The notes: generated by a model from the letters alone, not told the origin. Counted from the first letter of the stretch, positions 31,429 through 39,953 are shown. The stretch is DNA of 64,000 nucleotides from Flavobacteriaceae bacterium YJPT1-3 (GCA_029866965.1 CP123444.1:2087501-2151500), one strand, 5' to 3'. Numbers and translations are program-made.

Positions 31429-32718
31429 TTAATTCGCTGCAATTACCGCTTCTTCCGTCAGGTTCTCCTTGTAGATGGAAGCGATGATCTCTTGCAAGTC
31501 AGGAATCACACGACTGGCCAAAGGAGTCATGCTATTCATCAGTACGCAGATACCCAGATCGTCTTCCGGGAATAGCGCAATCTCATTTCTAAAATTGTTG
31601 ACGCTACCCCCATGATGGATCATGGTTTGGGCTTTTTCCTGTTCATCAACAAATTCATGCACACGCCAACCGTAAGCATAGTAGGAGGCCTGATGCCCCT
31701 TCCAGCGCTGGTAGTATTTGCTTCGACCGGGAATCTCCACTTGAGGTTGGAACACTTCTGCAAGAGCCTCCGCGCCCATTACTTCTTGATTATGTCCTAG
31801 CAAAAATCGCATCCATTGAGCCATATCGGCGGCACTGGCATTGATGCCTCCAGCAGCCACAGCATTGTAATAATGGTCATTTAATTGGATGGATCTCCAA
31901 CCCCGGCGGTATTTTCGATGAGGTATTGCTTTATTCTCTGTAGCCAAGAGTCCTTCATGATCGGTACTTACGGTACTCATGTTCAAGGGCGTGAAGAAGT
32001 TTTCCTTAAGATCGTTGGCGATGGGGTTACCGGTTACTTGCTGTGTGGCTTCTCCCACCATGGAAAAGAGGGCGTTTTGATAACTGTACAATTCTCCTGG
32101 AGCACTGACGGGTTGGACCGCTGTAAATGAGGAAGCGATGGTCCTTAAATCAACTCCGTGCTCAATCAAGTCGGTATAACTGTGATAGGGCGCCCCTGAG
32201 GTATGGGAAAGAATATGCGAGAGGGTGATTTTTGGGGTATGGTGTGCCTGTTTGAATTGGAGTTCGGGAACATATTCGTTGATCTTGTCATTCCAGTCGA
32301 GAAGCCCCTCACTTTTAAACTTACCGGCCAGAACACCGGCAAATCCTTTAGAAAGGGATCCCAGACGGAAAACAGTGCCCGCATCAACACCTTTATTGGT
32401 ACGTAAATTGCGTGAACCGTAACCGGTAGCAAGTACGATGGAATCTCCCTTGACAATGCTTACACCAGCCCCTACGATCAATCCTTTTTTGATGGCCTTA
32501 TCGAAATACTCAGCAACTGCGACTTGCAGCTGCTCTTGCCGATGCAGATACATCCTCCGGGCTTGTGGAGACAACTTGGGTTGCGTTGTGGCAGAGATCT
32601 TCAGACTTTTTTTGGAGGACACCTCCTGCGGATCAGGCATTTTGTAAAAACTACTGATCAATAGGGCAACAAAAAAAGCGATAGTGATGCGCTGAAGCGA
32701 ATAATTTAGGGGTCGCAT
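31429..32718 (-). CDS. Serine hydrolase of the class C beta-lactamase / penicillin-binding family
   Basis: The 429-aa exported protein has a membrane or signal segment (ITIAFFVALLISSFY) and the full catalytic set of the family: Ser121-x-x-Lys124 (SLSK), Tyr213-x-Asn215 (YQN) and HHGGSV as the third box. Known relatives are D-Ala-D-Ala peptidases, esterases and AmpC beta-lactamases. Sequence alone cannot say whether it hydrolyses beta-lactams; the HxG third box (rather than KTG) points more to peptidases or esterases. It is a single gene ending seven bases from the convergent Omp85-type gene. Confidence 0.85.
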   Translation of the reverse strand: MRPLNYSLQRITIAFFVALLISSFYKMPDPQEVSSKKSLKISATTQPKLSPQARRMYLHRQEQLQVAVAEYFDKAIKKGLIVGAGVSIVKGDSIVLATGYGSRNLRTNKGVDAGTVFRLGSLSKGFAGVLAGKFKSEGLLDWNDKINEYVPELQFKQAHHTPKITLSHILSHTSGAPYHSYTDLIEHGVDLRTIASSFTAVQPVSAPGELYSYQNALFSMVGEATQQVTGNPIANDLKENFFTPLNMSTVSTDHEGLLATENKAIPHRKYRRGWRSIQLNDHYYNAVAAGGINASAADMAQWMRFLLGHNQEVMGAEALAEVFQPQVEIPGRSKYYQRWKGHQASYYAYGWRVHEFVDEQEKAQTMIHHGGSVNNFRNEIALFPEDDLGICVLMNSMTPLASRVIPDLQEIIASIYKENLTEEAVIAAN

Positions 32719-33075
32719 ACTGCAGTTAAGATTTAATTGGGGACGATAATAATACGATAAAAAACTAATAAATCAGATAAAGTGTAAAATAAAATTATAA
32801 AAAGTAAGTAAAATACTACGATATGAATAGCTCAATGCTTAGGTGGAGCGCCAATGCGCTGAGCAAAGTTTACGTTACGTTCCTATATACCTAAGTTAAG
32901 AGAACGCTGGATCTTGTTCTTATGGTATGTATGTTTTACGAGTTAATCTTTTCGGTTTGAATTTGAACGAAAAACATAAATTTTATTCGGGAGTTGGTGT
33001 TCATTTATTCTGTTTACCGAAGGAGCTACGATCGATGGTATTGGTAGGTAGATGCCACAACCCATCTTATTGGGT
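32719..33075. other. Gene-poor stretch before the tandem repeats
   Basis: This 357-base AT-rich stretch holds only short frames without supporting context. The part next to the serine hydrolase gene should contain its promoter. I see no tRNA, hairpin terminator or repeat here. Confidence 0.5.
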
Positions 33076-33340
33076 ATTCTGCATTTTACCTCCTGCCATC
33101 ATTACATAGAAGGGAATCGTGCTTCGCGCCACCCTGAAGATTTTTTGAAGGAGCACTAGCGCTCAACCGCTGTCGGGATTAGCTGCGCTGATCCCTCTTA
33201 CGGCATTCTGCATTTTACCTCCTGCCATCATTACATTAAAGGGAATCGTGCTTCGCGCCACCCTGAAGATTTTTTGAAGGAGCTATCGCCATCAACCGCT
33301 GTCGGGATTAGCTGCGCTGATCCCTCTTTCGGCATTCTGC
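33076..33340. repeat. Tandem 129-bp intergenic repeat, two full copies
   Basis: Units begin ATTCTGCATTTTACC at 33076 and 33205, 129 bp apart; a short third start (ATTCTGCA) follows at 33334. The copies differ only at a few sites, such as GCACTAGCGCTC against GCTATCGCCATC. Each contains a hairpin, GGGATtAGCtgcGCTgATCCC, closed by a T-G pair. No frame runs through both copies. It lies just beyond the terminator of tRNA-Ser. Confidence 0.85.
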
Positions 33341-33360
33341 AAATGCCTAAGGCTGGAAAA

Positions 33361-33393
33361 CAAAAAACCGCTAGCATAAATGCTGCGGTTTTT
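33361..33393 (-). terminator. Terminator of tRNA-Ser
   Basis: AAAAACCGC and AGCAT at 33363-33377 pair with ATGCT and GCGGTTTTT at 33380-33393, a long stem with a two-base loop. Read on the - strand it ends in a T run, 26 bases after the 3' end of the tRNA, so it should end that transcript. Confidence 0.8.
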
Positions 33394-33418
33394 CTAGTTC
33401 AAGCCTTGCGCTTGATCG

Positions 33419-33503
33419 CGGAGAAAGAGGGATTCGAACCCCCGGAGGTGTGACCCTCAACAGTTTTCAAGACTGCCGCATTCGACCACTCTGCCATTTC
33501 TCC
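33419..33503 (-). tRNA. tRNA-Ser (anticodon TGA)
   Basis: Read on the - strand the gene starts GGAGAAA, which pairs with TTTCTCC at the 3' end, followed by a G discriminator; CCA is not encoded. The D arm (GCAGAGTGGTCGAATGC), anticodon stem GCAGT/ACTGT with loop CTTGAAA (anticodon TGA), a long variable arm and the T arm GGGGGTTCGAATCCC are all present. The 85-base length and large variable arm are typical of serine tRNAs. Confidence 0.96.
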
Positions 33504-33511
33504 AATATGTA

Positions 33512-33775
33512 CTCTAGTCTTGCCTACCAAAGCAGAGCCACCGCTTTGCGAACAATGATGGCTTTTAATCTTTCTCTGTTAGCCTGGCGGGCCTGCCGGC
33601 CGAAGCAAAGCAACCGCTTTGCGAACATTGATGACTTTTACGCTTTCTCTGTTAGCTTGGCGGGCCTGCCGGCCGAAGCAAAGCAACCGCTTTGCGAACA
33701 TTGATGACTTCTACGCTTTCTCTGTTAGCTTGGCGGGCCTGCCGGCCGAAGCAAAGAAACCGCTTTGCGAAGGCG
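33512..33775. repeat. Tandem 73-bp palindrome-bearing repeats upstream of tRNA-Ser
   Basis: Units start GTTAGC(C/T)TGGCGGGCC at 33578, 33651 and 33724, a 73-bp period, with a degenerate partial copy before (33512-33577). Each unit carries GGCCTGCCGGCC and the hairpin GCAAAGC-AACC-GCTTTGC. The frames that run across these units code only for the repeat itself and are not believable genes. The GCTTTGCGAA half resembles the 14-bp palindrome found elsewhere in the window. Confidence 0.88.
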
Positions 33776-33821
33776 GGTGCAAATATAAAGCTATTTTTAG
33801 AAAAGGGAAAGCACCTCAAAA

Positions 33822-33853
33822 AAAAATCTGCCCACTAAAACAGGCAGATTTAA
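33822..33853 (-). terminator. Hairpin terminator after the 49-aa gene
   Basis: AAATCTGCC (33824-33832) pairs with GGCAGATTT (33843-33851) around CACTAAAACA. On the - strand it ends in nine T residues, 25 bases after the stop of the 49-aa gene. Confidence 0.8.
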
Positions 33854-33877
33854 ATCTTCTCTTTCCAACAATTTTGT

Positions 33878-34027
33878 TTAGTTGTCGTTGATGGTATCCC
33901 TTGGCTGGTGATGATTTTTCTTATCTTTCACCTGATGGTTAATATCCTTGCCATGGGCATTTTCCATATTAATAGCATGTTCTTTCTTGCTTATGTTTTC
34001 GGGAATCGGTGCGTCTTCTTTACTCAT
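33878..34027 (-). CDS. 49-aa hydrophilic protein of unknown function
   Basis: The frame runs from ATG 34027 to TAA 33878-33880 and encodes 49 residues rich in Lys, His, Asn and Asp (MSKEDAPIPENISKKEHAIN, KKNHHQPRDTINDN). It looks disordered, with no signal peptide. An A/T-rich upstream (AAATAAAAATTTAGAAATT) fits a start region in this group, and a terminator follows closely. These make it a likely real small gene. No family recognised. Confidence 0.6.
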   Translation of the reverse strand: MSKEDAPIPENISKKEHAINMENAHGKDINHQVKDKKNHHQPRDTINDN

Positions 34028-34123
34028 AATTTCTAAATTTTTATTTAAAATAAGAACTTTAAGCGTTTAACGAGTGGGCCTTAACGCACTTTAACAGGAA
34101 TAGTTAATGGGGTTGTAATGCCA

Positions 34124-34510
34124 TCAAATGATCGCTACGGGCCGCTTGTTTTCATCAACCGCTACAAAGGTGAATTTTCCGGAAACGGCCTTTTCCCGCT
34201 CATAGCTATACATGTCTTCTACAAAAATATCCACCTGTACCACGCAACTGCTGCGCCCTACCGTGGAAACCCGGGCGATCAACTCAACAATGGTGCCCTG
34301 AGGAATGGGCTTTTCAAAATCGATCTTGTCTGAGGATACAGTAACCACTTTTTTCCGACTGAATCGGGTAGCACAAATAAAGGAGGCTTCATCCATCATG
34401 TGCAAGGCAGTACCGCCAAAAAGGGTATCGTAGTGATTGGTCGTATTTGGAAATACTGCCTTAAAGATTCGTGTTTCAGATCGATCGATCAGAGCGTCCA
34501 GGTCCTTCAT
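34124..34510 (-). CDS. Hot-dog fold acyl-CoA thioesterase
   Basis: The 128-aa protein is a single hot-dog domain of the YciA/acyl-CoA hydrolase type. It has NHYDTLFGGTALHMMDEASF (with the catalytic Asp in MMDEA) and KIDFEKPIPQGTIVELIARV, then the strand SSCVVQVDIFVEDMYSYE. Such enzymes split medium- or long-chain acyl-CoA in the cytosol. ATG 34510 is well placed. It is divergent from the nitroreductase gene, with 87 bases between the starts that may hold both promoters. Confidence 0.85.
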   Translation of the reverse strand: MKDLDALIDRSETRIFKAVFPNTTNHYDTLFGGTALHMMDEASFICATRFSRKKVVTVSSDKIDFEKPIPQGTIVELIARVSTVGRSSCVVQVDIFVEDMYSYEREKAVSGKFTFVAVDENKRPVAII

Positions 34511-34597
34511 TTTTTCTATGTCGTAATTGAATTAAACGATGCAGCCACCCTCCCCAATAAGAAGCCGGAGCACTACCTTTGCATTAAAGATAGCGTT

Positions 34598-35233
34598 ATG
34601 GATATAATTGAACGGTTACAATGGCGATATGCGGTGAAAAAATTTGATCGGGAGCGTAAGCTTTCGCGAAAGCAAATCGACACCCTGACCACCGCATTCA
34701 ATCTGACCGCCACGTCTTACGGTCTGCAACCGTTAAAAATGCTGGTCATTCAGGATAAGGAAGTGCAAGAGCAACTCGTCTCACACTCCATGGAACAACG
34801 ACAAGTAGCCGATGCTTCTCATGTTCTGGTGCTCTGTATTGAAGAAACTGTGGCCGGAGAATACGTCAATAACTATTTTGATTTGGTACAGGATATTCGG
34901 GATACCCCCGATGAAGTGATCGCTCCTTTTCGCGAAACTCTGGTTAAAAAATTTGAAGCCCAACCTGCTGCGGAAACACAGGAATGGTCGGCACGGCAGG
35001 CGTATTTAGCCATGGGTAATCTCCTTACCGTTTGTGCCCTGGAAGGTATTGATTCGTGTCCGATGGAAGGTTTTGATCCTCAGGGCTACGATGAATTGCT
35101 GGGATTGAAGGAACGCGGACTTAAATCGGTATTGGTTTTACCGGTAGGATATCGCGCAAAAAATGATTTTTTTGCAGATCTGGAAAAGGTGCGACGTCCG
35201 GAAGAAGAAAGCATCATCTATCAGTCCCGCTAG
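34598..35233 (+). CDS. NAD(P)H-dependent oxidoreductase, nitroreductase family
   Basis: The 211-aa flavoprotein resembles NfsB/YdgI-type enzymes: IIERLQWRYAVKKFD at the start, SYGLQPLKMLVIQD, AYLAMGNLLTVCALEGIDS, CPMEGFDPQGYDELLGL and VLPVGYRAKNDFFADLEKVR. These FMN enzymes reduce nitro compounds, quinones or other acceptors. ATG 34598 gives the usual family start; the frame is open further upstream but that part is not family-like. An exact GCTTTCGCGAAAGC lies within (34660-34673) and is read as KLSRKQ, a different frame from most other copies. Confidence 0.9.
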   Translation: MDIIERLQWRYAVKKFDRERKLSRKQIDTLTTAFNLTATSYGLQPLKMLVIQDKEVQEQLVSHSMEQRQVADASHVLVLCIEETVAGEYVNNYFDLVQDIRDTPDEVIAPFRETLVKKFEAQPAAETQEWSARQAYLAMGNLLTVCALEGIDSCPMEGFDPQGYDELLGLKERGLKSVLVLPVGYRAKNDFFADLEKVRRPEEESIIYQSR

Positions 35234-35279
35234 ATCTGGCCAGAAGAGTATGTCCTTTCGAGAACGCGTAAATCGAGAG

Positions 35280-35606
35280 CTAGTTTTTAGGTTCGAAGAT
35301 GGGCATTTTGCTCACTACTTCCTCAGCTACTTTTAAGTTAGGCATGGGTACTACAGTTCCTTTAGGTTGGAGTACAGGCATATTTGAAGTAAATCGAGAG
35401 TTAGTAGAGGTCTTCAAACTATCCGTTTCCTGGGCAGGGTATTCTGTATCGACAAACAGTCCAAATAATTGAGGGGAGGTCTTTCTTAAGTCTTCTACTT
35501 TAAGTGCCGGCGTCGAATCCTCCTTGGATTGCTGCGCAGTACAGCACAGGACGCCACCCAGAGCTAGAATAAGTGTTAACTTATGGAATTGTGATTGGTA
35601 ATGCAT
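35280..35606 (-). CDS. Small exported protein, unknown function
   Basis: The 108-aa protein has a signal peptide (LTLILALGGVLCCTAQQ) whose Cys pair might be a lipoprotein site, though the box is not ideal. The mature part is short and low in structure (QLFGLFVDTEYPAQETDSLK, KMPIFEPKN). No family recognised. It is on the opposite strand to the nitroreductase and may be a lone gene. Confidence 0.5.
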   Translation of the reverse strand: MHYQSQFHKLTLILALGGVLCCTAQQSKEDSTPALKVEDLRKTSPQLFGLFVDTEYPAQETDSLKTSTNSRFTSNMPVLQPKGTVVPMPNLKVAEEVVSKMPIFEPKN

Positions 35607-35674
35607 CGTCGTTTTCTGTGATTACTAGAATTAGTGGGCTAATAAATAAGCAATTGCTTGACTAAAGATAAGGA

Positions 35675-36354
35675 TTAATCTTCTCGTTCGTAGATATAGA
35701 AGTCGGCGAAAGAGGTTTTCTTGGGCTTCTTCTCATTGTAGGGGTAGCGATTGGGGATGTGTTGTATAAGTTTAAAGTTGGGGCGCTGTGCCTGAATCCA
35801 TTGGGTAAACTTTCTGGGTTTTACATGCGGAGGATGATGCTCAGCATCCTCACTGTCGTAGGCATAGATTATCACATAACGCTCAGATAGGTCGAAGAGT
35901 TGATTCATGTATTTGTGGTAAACCTGATCTTCAATAAGATGATAGATGACATCCAAACTTAAGACCAGCTCAGCCTTTTGATCGGCTATGATGTCCACGT
36001 GCTGGAAACGCATATGGCTTTGCTCTTTAAACTTCTGACGGCAATTTTCAATGACCACCTCGCTGACATCAAAACCCAGGTATGAAGGGAAATTGAAGTA
36101 TTCCAATTGGTTGCCGTCTCCAAAACCCAGTTCGATCACCGAGTGGACTTGGTGATCTTTGACGAATTTGTTGATGATCTCCCCTTTAAATTCGGCGAGA
36201 TTATTATAAGATCCTGCACCCGAATTTCCCCCTTTCTTATAGCGATTAATCCAATATTCGCGAGAATTGGTAAACGTGGTCTTTTTCTTTTTTTAATGTT
36301 TAATGCTTTCGCGATGGATTGAAAAAAGGAATTGGCTTTAGGGGAGTTCGACAT
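35675..36354 (-). pseudogene. SAM-dependent methyltransferase with a frameshift near its start
   Basis: From 36294 down to 35675 one frame encodes a class I methyltransferase of a family with a recognisable N-terminus: NSREYWINRYKKGGNSGAGS, YNNLAEFKGEIINKFV, then the SAM-binding VIELGFGDGNQL. That frame has no start codon; it meets a stop just upstream of the A-rich run. A second frame from ATG 36354 (MSNSPKANSFFQSIAKALNIKK) reaches the same run (T7 at 36288-36294 on the + strand) in the wrong phase. Adding one base there would join them into a 226-aa protein. The first ATG in the methyltransferase frame (36139) would lose about 50 essential residues. It is either a true frameshift or a homopolymer sequencing error. 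Confidence 0.75.
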
Positions 36355-36577
36355 GGACTTCTCTGTTTTTTAGGGTTTATGGATGAACGCTATCACTATT
36401 CTTGACCGCAGAGAACCGATCTCAAAGCGTACATGAACCCGCTTTAATCATCTTCTCAGGGGTTTCACTGCTGTCATATCGATCGGAGAACGGTGGTGGC
36501 GTCATTGGCAATACTAAGAATATGAGCCCAATAGTCAAAATAAACTTTGGAGTGGTAGAGGCTAGGCGTTGAAAAGA

Positions 36578-37723
36578 TCAATAATTGACCTGCTCCGTGA
36601 TTTCCAGACCGTAACCAATGATCCCGACTCGTTTGGTAGATTCACTATTGCTGAGCAATCGGATCTTAGAAATGCCCAGATCGTGCAAGATTTGAGCCCC
36701 AATGCCAAAGTCTTTATTATCCATCACGAGCTGCGGGGCTTTCATTTCCCCTTGCTCTTGCAATTCCTTTAATTCGTGTAAGCGATGCAGCAAACTGGCT
36801 GAGGCATTTTGCTGATTGATAAATACGATTGCTCCTTGTCCGGCCTCGTTCACCGCGCGAAACATATCATCCAGTTTTTTATCGGCATTGTTGGTGAGCG
36901 TGCCCAAAATATCGTTATTGATTTGGGTAGAGTTCACACGCACCAGTACCGGATCGTCTTCTTTCCACTGCCCCTTGGTCAGGGCTATATGAACGGAGTC
37001 ATTAGTGGTCTGTTTGTAAGCTCGTAAGCGAAAAGTTCCAAATCGTGTGTTGATGTCAAAATCTTCCCGCTTCTCGATCAAAGAATCATGCAGCATGCGA
37101 TAAGCTACCAGATCTTCAATGGAAACGATCTTCAGGTCAAAGCGCTTAGCCACCTCCATCAAATGGGGTAGGCGGGCCATGGTGCCATCTTCATTCATGA
37201 TCTCTACAATCACTCCGGCCGGCTCTAATCCGGCTAAACGAGCAAAATCAATGGCGGCTTCCGTATGGCCGGTACGTCGCAAGACACCACCTTCTTTAGC
37301 TTTAAGCGGAAAAATATGCCCTGGCCGACTTAAGTGATGGGGCTTTGTTTTAGGATCGATCAATGCTTTGATAGTTTTAGCACGATCTGCGGCGCTAATT
37401 CCCGTGGTGACCCCTTGTCCTTTGAGATCTACCGAGATGGTAAAGGCGGTTTCCATGGGATCGGTGTTGTTGCCTACCATCATTTCTAGTTGTAATTCAT
37501 CGCAGCGCTTCTCCGAAAGTGGAGCGCAGATCAAACCACGGCCATGTGTGGCCATAAAATTGATCATTTCGGGAGTCACTTTTTCGGCTGCTGCCAAAAA
37601 ATCTCCTTCGTTCTCACGATCCTCATCATCGACCACAATGATCACTTTTCCTTGACGGATATCGTCTATGGCTTCCTGAATGGTGTTCAATTGAATCGTT
37701 GTAGACGCTGCGGTCGTTCCCAT
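36578..37723 (-). CDS. ribB: 3,4-dihydroxy-2-butanone 4-phosphate synthase with degenerate GTP cyclohydrolase II-like C-terminus
   Basis: This riboflavin-pathway enzyme makes dihydroxybutanone phosphate from ribulose 5-phosphate. Residues 14-215 are a full RibB domain: [53 protein letters not shown], with the phosphate and metal residues present. Residues 220-381 follow the RibA fold, but the zinc cysteines are missing: [13 protein letters not shown] takes the place of the usual HSEC segment and NNADKK that of CDCG. So GTP cyclohydrolase II activity is unlikely. It is the last gene of a - strand operon, 27 bases after the LptF-type gene. Confidence 0.9.
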   Translation of the reverse strand: MGTTAASTTIQLNTIQEAIDDIRQGKVIIVVDDEDRENEGDFLAAAEKVTPEMINFMATHGRGLICAPLSEKRCDELQLEMMVGNNTDPMETAFTISVDLKGQGVTTGISAADRAKTIKALIDPKTKPHHLSRPGHIFPLKAKEGGVLRRTGHTEAAIDFARLAGLEPAGVIVEIMNEDGTMARLPHLMEVAKRFDLKIVSIEDLVAYRMLHDSLIEKREDFDINTRFGTFRLRAYKQTTNDSVHIALTKGQWKEDDPVLVRVNSTQINNDILGTLTNNADKKLDDMFRAVNEAGQGAIVFINQQNASASLLHRLHELKELQEQGEMKAPQLVMDNKDFGIGAQILHDLGISKIRLLSNSESTKRVGIIGYGLEITEQVNY

Positions 37724-37750
37724 GAATACAAAATTTGCTGCAAAGATAGC

Positions 37751-39202
37751 CTAATGCGATTTATTGGCACGACCCGGTCCCAGTTTTTGAAAGAAGCGGC
37801 GCAATGGATCCAGAAAGGAATCAATATCAAATAAGCCCTGGTCAGTAGTGGCTCGATAAGTAAGATAAATACCCAGGGGCAAGATGATTAAGGTACTCAG
37901 CCAGGTGGCCAAAAAAGCAGAGATAGAACCGTTTTCGGCACTGTTCTTCGCGAATATCCCAATAAAGTGATACGTCAGAAATAGGACCACCCCTACCACA
38001 ATGGGAAGTCCTAATCCCCCCTTGCGAATAATGGCCCCCAGAGGAGCTCCCACGAAGAATAAGATGATGCATCCAAAAGCCAATACATACTTCTCGTGTA
38101 GTGAGATTTCAAATTTGTTTAAGATGCGCACCTTATTGAAATGTTCTTTTTTCTTCGCCTGAGCCGTGCTGATATTGGTCTTGATCTTGTTGCGGGCGTA
38201 ATCAATGATTTGACTCTTTTCATTGATGGTGAAATTCTCCAGGATGTCTGCATTGGTCGAATCGGCTGCTTTCACATTTAAAGCCAGCGAATCAATGGAT
38301 GTCAGGTCCAGTTGATTGTTCACCTGATCTCCGGTACGCACGATATAGTCATTGTATTCTTCCGAGAGCTTTCCTAAAGTCGAATCGAGCTCCACAATGT
38401 TCATCATGGCATAAGAGTTATTGAATTTCTCTTCTTCCAGATCGATATTGTTGAATTCGGTCAGATCGATGTTGATGATGTACTCCTCAAACTGACTTTT
38501 AACAAAAGGTCGGCGTTGACGCTTCATGTAATCCTTTTGGTAGATCTCATTGTAATAATTGCCGTTCTTCAACTTTAAGGAAAGGATATTCTCATTGGTA
38601 CTGCCCTCCAGTTCGCCTTCTTTGGCTTTGATCACCGTGAAATTCCCAGATCGATTAGGGTCTTTTTTATAAATGATGACATCCTTCAGGAATTCGTCGT
38701 TCTCTCCGTATTTGTCTTCAATCTTAATGGTAAAATCATCCCCGATGCTATTGTATTGTCCCTTAGCGATCACCATGGCGGGTTTGACCTGAGTAATGTT
38801 CTTTCTCAGATTTAAAGACTTAACCTCGGCTGCGGGAATCACATAGTTGGCAAAGAGAAAAGAGAGACCACTTAAGATCAGAATAAAAATCGTGAGCGAC
38901 TTCATGGCCCGTTGCAGGGAAATCCCGGAGGATTTCATGGCCGCGAACTCATAATTTTCCGCGAAATTCCCAAAAGTCATGATGCTGGTTAACAGGATGG
39001 ATAGAGGTAAAACCAGGGTGACCAGCCGCGGAGAGTAGTACATCAGAAATTTAACGATCACGATAAAATCCAGGTCCTTACCGGCCAGATCTTTGATAAA
39101 CAGCCATACGGTCTGCAAAACAAAGATGAACATCAAGATAATAAAGACGCTGGCAAGCGTCTTTACAAAGGAGGATAGGATGTATCGATCGAGTATTTTC
39201 AA
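37751..39202 (-). CDS. LptF/LptG-family permease
   Basis: The 483-aa protein is a subunit of the lipopolysaccharide export permease. It starts MKILDRYILSSFVKT, the standard opening, from a TTG codon at 39202. It has three membrane segments in the first 125 residues, a large periplasmic beta-jelly-roll region (about 130-370) and three more segments near the end (EKYVLAFGCIILFFVGAPLGAIIRKGG). It would pull LPS out of the inner membrane with LptB and a partner LptF/G. The lolA-like gene ends six bases before it. Confidence 0.92.
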   Translation of the reverse strand: MKILDRYILSSFVKTLASVFIILMFIFVLQTVWLFIKDLAGKDLDFIVIVKFLMYYSPRLVTLVLPLSILLTSIMTFGNFAENYEFAAMKSSGISLQRAMKSLTIFILILSGLSFLFANYVIPAAEVKSLNLRKNITQVKPAMVIAKGQYNSIGDDFTIKIEDKYGENDEFLKDVIIYKKDPNRSGNFTVIKAKEGELEGSTNENILSLKLKNGNYYNEIYQKDYMKRQRRPFVKSQFEEYIINIDLTEFNNIDLEEEKFNNSYAMMNIVELDSTLGKLSEEYNDYIVRTGDQVNNQLDLTSIDSLALNVKAADSTNADILENFTINEKSQIIDYARNKIKTNISTAQAKKKEHFNKVRILNKFEISLHEKYVLAFGCIILFFVGAPLGAIIRKGGLGLPIVVGVVLFLTYHFIGIFAKNSAENGSISAFLATWLSTLIILPLGIYLTYRATTDQGLFDIDSFLDPLRRFFQKLGPGRANKSH

Positions 39203-39208
39203 AACCGC

Positions 39209-39943
39209 TTAGTCCAGCCGGTTGATGTAATAGCCCTCATAGCGGGACTCATCAAAAGTAAAGGTGTTTTTGGCTAAAGGCTGATTGGTCTTAAAGCCGT
39301 TCACCGTTATCGTAATTCGGGTGCCGTTGTTTTGGGTCAGGATCAATTTATAAATATTCTTGGTCTGACTGTCAATACCCAACAAGGCTTGTTTAAACTC
39401 ACTTTTAGAGTCGATAGGAATCAGCTTGACGTACTGAATTTTACGACCCTTACTATTCTGTACAATATCCCACTTGTAGGTATACCCCTTATTGAAAAAG
39501 GTCAACATTTTGGAAGGCGTGATCGCATCATCATCTCCCGGTGCCACGGTCGATATAGTCACTTCTTCATCTTCATTGGAAATCACATATAGTTTTTTTC
39601 CGTCGTACATCTGGGTCGCACCCATGAGGTTCATCACGTATTTTTCTCCCTCCAGCGTGACGTCACCTCGTGTTTCTTGGGACAATCCATTCTCTTCATT
39701 GTTGATCGCATACTTAAAGTCAATCACCACATTGTCATAGGTTTTAACCTGCTCAGATACATCAGCCAGTAAGGCTTTTGCTTTGGGATCATTTTGCGCT
39801 TTCGCGAAAGCAGACACCAGCAACAGGGCTGCTAAGAGCGGGAACATTTTATTGACCACCCGTTTTCGCACACTGCGAATCACGACGGGCGCTACTTTTT
39901 TAATCAGGATTGGCAGAACCAATCGAAGAACCATCTTTTTCAT
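39209..39943 (-). CDS. LolA-like outer-membrane lipoprotein carrier protein
   Basis: The protein is a periplasmic LolA-fold chaperone that shuttles lipoproteins to the outer membrane. The mature part shows SEQVKTYDNVVIDFKYAI, MYDGKKLYVISNEDEEVT and IRITITVNGFKTNQPLAKNTF. Start is unclear: ATG 39943 follows a good A-rich sequence but adds a basic hydrophobic segment (LRLVLPILIKKVAPVVIRSV) before a second, classic signal peptide (MFPLLAALLLVSAFAKAQ) that starts at ATG 39847. A copy of GCTTTCGCGAAAGC (39798-39811) lies in the signal peptide and encodes AFAKA. It follows FtsK by 10 bases. Confidence 0.88.
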   Translation of the reverse strand: MKKMVLRLVLPILIKKVAPVVIRSVRKRVVNKMFPLLAALLLVSAFAKAQNDPKAKALLADVSEQVKTYDNVVIDFKYAINNEENGLSQETRGDVTLEGEKYVMNLMGATQMYDGKKLYVISNEDEEVTISTVAPGDDDAITPSKMLTFFNKGYTYKWDIVQNSKGRKIQYVKLIPIDSKSEFKQALLGIDSQTKNIYKLILTQNNGTRITITVNGFKTNQPLAKNTFTFDESRYEGYYINRLD

Positions 39944-39953
39944 TGTTTTCTTG

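Noticed and set aside
31429-32718. Calling the serine hydrolase an AmpC resistance gene
   Set aside because: The catalytic motifs are shared with peptidases and esterases and the third box is HxG rather than KTG.
32927-33109. 60-aa frame before the 129-bp repeats
   Set aside because: It runs into the repeat, has no family features and no supporting context.
33076-33775. Possible CRISPR array
   Set aside because: Units are long (129 and 73 bp), joined directly with no unique spacers, and no cas genes are near.
33450-33891. Frames of 84-90 aa across the 73-bp repeats
   Set aside because: The encoded peptides just repeat the DNA unit and start inside the tRNA or repeats; no start region or family.
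36422-36538. Annotating a 38-aa membrane protein after ribB as a gene
   Set aside because: It needs a TTG start, has no clear start region and could be chance in T-rich DNA; left as a finding only.
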